Source of the DNA: Paenibacillus sp. FSL H7-0737 | Lineage (GTDB): Bacteria; Bacillota; Bacilli; Paenibacillales; Paenibacillaceae | DNA length: 64,000 nucleotides | Reading direction: 5' to 3' | Assembly: GCF_000758545.1 (NCBI RefSeq) | Contig: NZ_CP009279.1 | Span: 4,774,001-4,838,000, forward strand | In this document: positions 60,166 to 64,000 of the stretch, piece by piece | Layout of the letters: every line of letters begins with the position of its first letter | How positions within the stretch are numbered: position 1 is the first letter of the stretch | The notes under the pieces: generated by a model | Databases searched by the model: none | Seen by the model: the letters and a program-made list of their open reading frames with translations, nothing else | Told to the model about the DNA's origin: nothing | Position numbers and translations under genes: made by a program

Positions 60166-60477
60166 ATCTACGAACCTCCTGAGCTTATTATTCTTCCAAT
60201 TATAACCAATTAATTCGTAACATGAAAGATATACTAAGAGACTCTGCCACAGCCAACTCAACTACTGACCATATGTAATCTAGCTATAAGAAGCCATCTG
60301 AGTAAGCTTGATCCTATTGTTCTAAGTTGTGTTTTTCGATTTCACGAACAACTTTATTTCGAAATGATTGATGTTAGTTGTAAACAATGTTACTCTATCA
60401 ACGGTAAACTCAAAATCTTATGCTCCTCAATACCTCTATTAGTAGTCACTAATTTAGTTATAAAGAAAGGTAACACT
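60166..60477. other. Divergent intergenic region, stalk protein / ABC-F
   Basis: 312 AT-rich bases. The ABC-F reading frame stays open 38 codons upstream of its start without a ribosome site. No clear attenuator hairpin is visible, although ABC-F resistance genes often have one. Confidence 0.45.
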
Positions 60478-62220
60478 ATGATAAAAGTTGATAACTTATC
60501 CTTCGCATTCCCGCAAAAAGAGCTATATAAAAACATTTCATTTACGCTTGAAGAGGCACAACATTGCGCTTTTATAGGAACAAGTGGCAGTGGTAAAAGT
60601 ACACTGATCGATATACTGATGGATCCAGAAAAATATTTGTTCGAAGGCAAGTTAGAAATTGACCCAACCTGCAAAATTGGATATGTAAGTCAGTTCTCAC
60701 AAGTAGACAGAACTAAAGAAACAACCGTTTTTGAATATATAGGAGAAGAATTTATTAAGATACAAAATGAAATAACAGCTATTCTCACTGAAATGGAAAC
60801 ATCATCAGATATTGATTCATTACTCGAAAAGTATCAATTAGCTCTAGATGCCTTTGATTCAATGGATGGAAATGATTTTGAAAGCAATATTAATAAGAAA
60901 CTAAATTTAGCCAACCTCTTGAAGCTAAAAGATGCTAGGGTATCCGATCTAAGTGGTGGGGAATTCAAGCTTATTCAAGTGATGAAGGAAATGCTGACTA
61001 GTCCAGACTTAATGATTATGGATGAGCCCGATGTATTTTTAGATTTTGAAAACCTAAATGCACTTAAAAATCTTATTAATGCTCACAAAGGAATATTGCT
61101 AGTTGTTACGCATAACCGTTATCTATTGAATCATTGTTTCAACAAAATTATACACCTTGAAAACATGGAGATCCAAGAGTTCGATGGGCGATATATTGAG
61201 TATAACTTCTCATTACTTCAGACGAAAATTGAGTTACAAGAAATCGCAGTCGCTGAACAAGAAGAAATTGAGAGATACGATAACATTATTGATAATCTTA
61301 GAGCGATCGCAACCTATAATTCAGAAGCATCTAGAGGGAGAGCGTTAAAAGCTAGGGTTAAGTTTCAAGAAAGATTGGAAGCGCGAAAAATTAAAGCGCC
61401 ATTCGTTGATATTAAGCAACCGAAAATCAGTTTTGGTGTGGACAATGAAATTGAAGAAGACATCACTGTTTTAAATGTGAATAATTATAGTGTTTCCTTT
61501 GATGAGTTGATTTTAGAAAATGTTAACTTTGAGATGAAACCTACAGATAAAGTAGCCCTTATCGGTCCAAACGGTACCGGGAAAACGACTTTACTCCGAG
61601 ATATCTTTAAAAATAATCATGATTCAATTGAAATAAATGCTGATATTAAAGTGGCTTATCTTTCTCAGCTTCAAGACGAAGTGCTAAAGGATTCTAATAC
61701 CATACTAGAAGACTTCATCGATGCTGGGTTTGCAACTTATGACGAGATTAGAGCACATCTTTCAAACTATGGCTTTGAAGGAGAAATTCTTAATCAAAAG
61801 ATAGAATCTTTATCTGGTGGCGAAAAAAATATACTGCAATTGGCAAAAGTTTCTGCTAGCAAAGCAAACTTGTTGCTTCTTGATGAACCGACAAGTCATT
61901 TAGACACCTATACACAAATCGCACTGGAGAAAGCCATTGAAGATTATAAAGGTGCGATTCTCATGATTTCTCATGATTTCTATTCTGTAGTAAATGGTAT
62001 GGATTATGTTTTAATCATTGACGAGAAGACGATTAGAAAAATGAGTATGCGAAAATTCAGAAAGATGATTTATGCCAGTCATTTTGATAAAGATTATTTA
62101 GAAAATGAACAAAATAAAAAAGCAGTTGAAATGAAAATAGAATTAGCTTTAAAAGACAATAATTTTGAACTTGCAAAAGGTATGGTTGACGAGCTAGAAG
62201 AGCTGATTAAGCTGCTTTAA
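60478..62220 (+). CDS. ABC-F family ATPase, possible antibiotic-resistance (ribosome protection) type
   Basis: The 580-residue soluble protein has two ATPase domains and no membrane helix. First: Walker A GTSGSGKST, signature LSGGEFKL, Walker B LMIMDEPDVFLD. Second: GPNGTGKTT, LSGGEKNIL, LLLLDEPTSHLD. A charged linker (about 245-330: AVAEQEEIERYD, SEASRGRALKARVKFQ) joins them, the element that reaches the ribosomal peptidyl-transferase centre. A C-terminal helical extension follows. ATG 60478 follows AAAGG. The gene is clearly AT-richer than the housekeeping genes, suggesting transfer. Resistance phenotype cannot be assigned. Confidence 0.88.
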   Translation: MIKVDNLSFAFPQKELYKNISFTLEEAQHCAFIGTSGSGKSTLIDILMDPEKYLFEGKLEIDPTCKIGYVSQFSQVDRTKETTVFEYIGEEFIKIQNEITAILTEMETSSDIDSLLEKYQLALDAFDSMDGNDFESNINKKLNLANLLKLKDARVSDLSGGEFKLIQVMKEMLTSPDLMIMDEPDVFLDFENLNALKNLINAHKGILLVVTHNRYLLNHCFNKIIHLENMEIQEFDGRYIEYNFSLLQTKIELQEIAVAEQEEIERYDNIIDNLRAIATYNSEASRGRALKARVKFQERLEARKIKAPFVDIKQPKISFGVDNEIEEDITVLNVNNYSVSFDELILENVNFEMKPTDKVALIGPNGTGKTTLLRDIFKNNHDSIEINADIKVAYLSQLQDEVLKDSNTILEDFIDAGFATYDEIRAHLSNYGFEGEILNQKIESLSGGEKNILQLAKVSASKANLLLLDEPTSHLDTYTQIALEKAIEDYKGAILMISHDFYSVVNGMDYVLIIDEKTIRKMSMRKFRKMIYASHFDKDYLENEQNKKAVEMKIELALKDNNFELAKGMVDELEELIKLL

Positions 62221-62251
62221 ACTACAACCCTCTGGCGGGAAAATGTCTATT

Positions 62252-62291
62252 AAAAAGACACTGATGGATAAGATCTCAGTGTCTTTTTACT
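62252..62291 (+). terminator. Intrinsic terminator after the ABC-F gene
   Basis: Perfect 13-bp stem AAAAAGACACTGA / TCAGTGTCTTTTT with an 11-base loop. Confidence 0.92.
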
Positions 62292-62455
62292 GCATTGATT
62301 TGTTGATAGCTCTTGAAGCGGACAGTGGTTCACTTATCATTAAAAATCTTTCCCAACACATTTTTGGTCATAGAAATTTGTTGGGGATCTCTATTTATAA
62401 TACAACGCAAATAATAAACGCCATTCCATATCAACGGGCATTTTCAGAATCGCAT

Positions 62456-63052
62456 TCATTTAATCAGTATTTTTTTTAGCTCAAAAATAGTTGCCTCTGA
62501 TAACAAGATAAGCCTATCGTTATTAACAACAAAAAAACTTAAAGGTATTCCAAGGTTTGTAGAAGGGTCACTTATATTTATTACTTTTACTACATCATTT
62601 ATATTTAAGTCTGGGATATCTATTTTATATAATCTATAAAAAGAGTCAGAGTTATAACATGTCGCTGTAATCTCATATAATGGGTTTTTTAGTTCATATT
62701 GATAAACACTATAGTTTTTAAGTCCTTTTGATGAAAAAAAGTCTTTTTTGATGATAATTTCATCTCCAATAAATTTTTGCCCTGTTGGATATTCAGAAGC
62801 ATCATTATATGAATTTGCAAATCCTAAAAGCTTCTCAACTTTCCAAGTTTCATAGAAATATTTTTCAGTTTCACTATCCAAATTTATACTTTCTTGAGCA
62901 CAATAAACGGATGTGTTTTTTGGAATAATAGACTCATCCGTTTCAGATTTAGGCTCACTAGAAGTATTTGGCTTTGATGTCACTTCAACATTTGCACAAG
63001 CCGATGCTAGCATCAACATTATCATAATACAAACCAATAATATTTTTTTCAT
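62456..63052 (-). CDS. Lipoprotein of unknown function
   Basis: The 198-residue protein has a lipoprotein signal (MKKILLVCIMIMLML) and lipobox ASAC, a Ser/Thr/Glu-rich linker, then a soluble domain with EKYFYETWKVEKLLGFANSY. AT-rich like its ABC-F neighbour. A ribosome site is not obvious within the few A/T-rich bases upstream. No family recognised. Stands alone. Confidence 0.75.
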   Translation of the reverse strand: MKKILLVCIMIMLMLASACANVEVTSKPNTSSEPKSETDESIIPKNTSVYCAQESINLDSETEKYFYETWKVEKLLGFANSYNDASEYPTGQKFIGDEIIIKKDFFSSKGLKNYSVYQYELKNPLYEITATCYNSDSFYRLYKIDIPDLNINDVVKVINISDPSTNLGIPLSFFVVNNDRLILLSEATIFELKKILIK

Positions 63053-63459
63053 ATTTCACACTCCCACTATTTTTCCAAGTTCATATGTCTCCTTTTAGAT
63101 AAAATATTTGTTTTATCAGATGCTAAATTGTTCCATTAGATAATCTCTATAATCAACTCTATTGAAGAAAGTTAACTGTTCATCTGCTTCTAATTCATTT
63201 TGCACAAGATGTTTTATAAGATATTCCCTGTGAAGTACAGTACAACATAAAATTATCAATCTGAAATTAAAAATCAGTCATAAACAAACACTCCTCCATT
63301 GGATTTACCAACCCAATAAAGGAGTGAAATTTATACATATACAAATAAGAAATTGATTGGCTTTAAATTACCCAAAAAGAAGTTTATAGGCAAAATCGTT
63401 TCAGCCTAAGCACCTACCAGCAACCCACAATCCCTTACCACGCACTGCCCCTAACCCTT
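63053..63459. other. Intergenic region downstream of spo0A
   Basis: 407 bases without a gene. It holds one hairpin at 63289-63326 (CACTCCT, ATTGG / CCAAT, AGGAGTG) that reads into TTTGTTT on the minus strand and probably terminates spo0A. The remainder is AT-rich with no recognised element. Confidence 0.6.
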
Positions 63460-64000
63460 TCAACTAACCTTATGCTCAATCCGCAGCTTGTCAGCTACCA
63501 TGGCAATAAATTCCGAGTTAGTAGGCTTAGATTTGGAGATATTAATCGTGTAGCCGAATAAATGGCTGATGGAGTCGATGTTGCCACGGGTCCAAGCCAC
63601 TTCAATCGCATGGCGAATGGCACGTTCAACGCGTGAAGGCGTGGTCTTGAATTTCTCTGCTATGGCTGGATAGAGTGTTTTTGTAATCGCACCAAGGATC
63701 TCGATATTGTTATATACCATGGTGATCGCTTCGCGCAGGTACTGATAGCCCTTAATATGTGCTGGAACACCGATCTCGTGGATGATCGAGGTAATGTTAG
63801 CATCAAGATTCTTGCCCTTCGTAAGCGGCACTACATTCGATCTGGACGTCGACGAATAGTTGTACATGTTAGAGGATGAGCTCATGCTGCCTTGGACCCC
63901 TACAAGCTGACGTACACGATTTGCCAGGACCTCCATATCGAACGGTTTCAAAATATAATAGGATGCACCAAGCTGTACAGCTCTTTGAGTGATGTTCTCC
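63460..64000 (-). CDS. spo0A: Sporulation master regulator Spo0A (partial, 5' end outside window)
   Basis: The open frame runs through the right edge, so the gene is 3'-complete only. Visible are the end of the receiver domain (LGASYYILKPFDME with the conserved Lys), a Ser/Asn-rich linker, and the complete DNA-binding domain with ITSIIHEIGVPAHIKGYQYL, KTTPSRVERAIRHAIEVAW and GYTINISKSKPTNSEFIAM. The phosphoacceptor Asp lies outside. Phosphorylated Spo0A starts sporulation and drives spoIIA. Sda, encoded 15 kb away, acts upstream in the same phosphorelay. Confidence 0.97.
   Translation of the reverse strand, partial: ENITQRAVQLGASYYILKPFDMEVLANRVRQLVGVQGSMSSSSNMYNYSSTSRSNVVPLTKGKNLDANITSIIHEIGVPAHIKGYQYLREAITMVYNNIEILGAITKTLYPAIAEKFKTTPSRVERAIRHAIEVAWTRGNIDSISHLFGYTINISKSKPTNSEFIAMVADKLRIEHKVS

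Noticed and set aside
61956..61982. Tandem TCTCATGATT-type repeat inside the ABC-F gene
   Set aside because: It encodes the conserved switch motif MISHDF next to a similar codon run. No separate function needed.

Overview
The window reads as chromosomal DNA of an endospore-forming, low-to-mid GC Gram-positive, most likely Paenibacillus or a close relative. The evidence is the sporulation set (dacF-spoIIAA-spoIIAB-sigF, spoIIM, the 3' end of spo0A, an sda-like gene), purine-rich ribosome binding sites, an S-layer-homology anchored giant protein, and the gene order sigF / pdp-punA-deoB / xerD / yqzK / fur / spoIIM / nudF / bkd / spo0A, which follows the Bacillus chromosome but is broken by accessory blocks. 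I saw no rRNA, tRNA, IS element, phage or CRISPR array.

Layout. 1-13.8 kb is an iron-acquisition block: an AraC/periplasmic-binding fusion regulator cut by the left edge, a ferredoxin-NADP reductase-like flavoprotein, an ABC exporter, two siderophore permeases, a divergent siderophore-binding lipoprotein, a BceAB-like pair with a small membrane protein, an MFS exporter and a second AraC regulator. Four Fur boxes (one a perfect 7-1-7) sit in front of the permease operon, the binding protein, the exporter and the second regulator, and fur itself is at 30.2 kb. 13.9-20.5 kb is a signalling block: a CheB-like protein that has lost key residues in both domains, a chemoreceptor, a NarL-type response regulator and a soluble five-PAS histidine kinase.

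20.6-33.5 kb is the conserved sporulation and nucleoside-salvage core. It runs leftward as nudF-endoQ-like-spoIIM, fur, yqzK-xerD, deoB-punA-(36-aa ORF)-pdp and dacF-spoIIAA-spoIIAB-sigF. 33.6-41.3 kb carries an M20 peptidase, a Prli42-like miniprotein, and a branched-chain 2-oxoacid dehydrogenase operon (lpd-bkdAA-bkdAB-bkdB) followed by lipB, which supplies the lipoyl cofactor. 41.5-46.7 kb has a heterodimeric ABC exporter, thymidine kinase and a DinB-like protein.

46.8-48.5 kb is the most unusual part. It is a compact agr-like quorum-sensing locus made of a polytopic membrane protein resembling a sensor without a kinase, AgrB, an AgrD-like propeptide with no Cys or Ser where the ring nucleophile should be, and a stand-alone LytTR protein. 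An Sda-like sporulation checkpoint gene follows directly. 49-64 kb holds an Xre regulator, a 2147-residue S-layer protein combining a phosphodiester glycosidase and a purple-acid-phosphatase-like domain, a LysR/SDR divergent pair, a MazG-like protein, a stalk-domain protein, an ABC-F protein, a lipoprotein and spo0A (partial).

Several genes shorter than about 60 codons (AgrD, Sda, Prli42-like, a 57-aa ORF, a 36-aa ORF before pdp) were found by reading the intergenic DNA. All start choices rest on visible ribosome binding sites. Family names come from motif recognition, not from searches, and domain positions within proteins are approximate.
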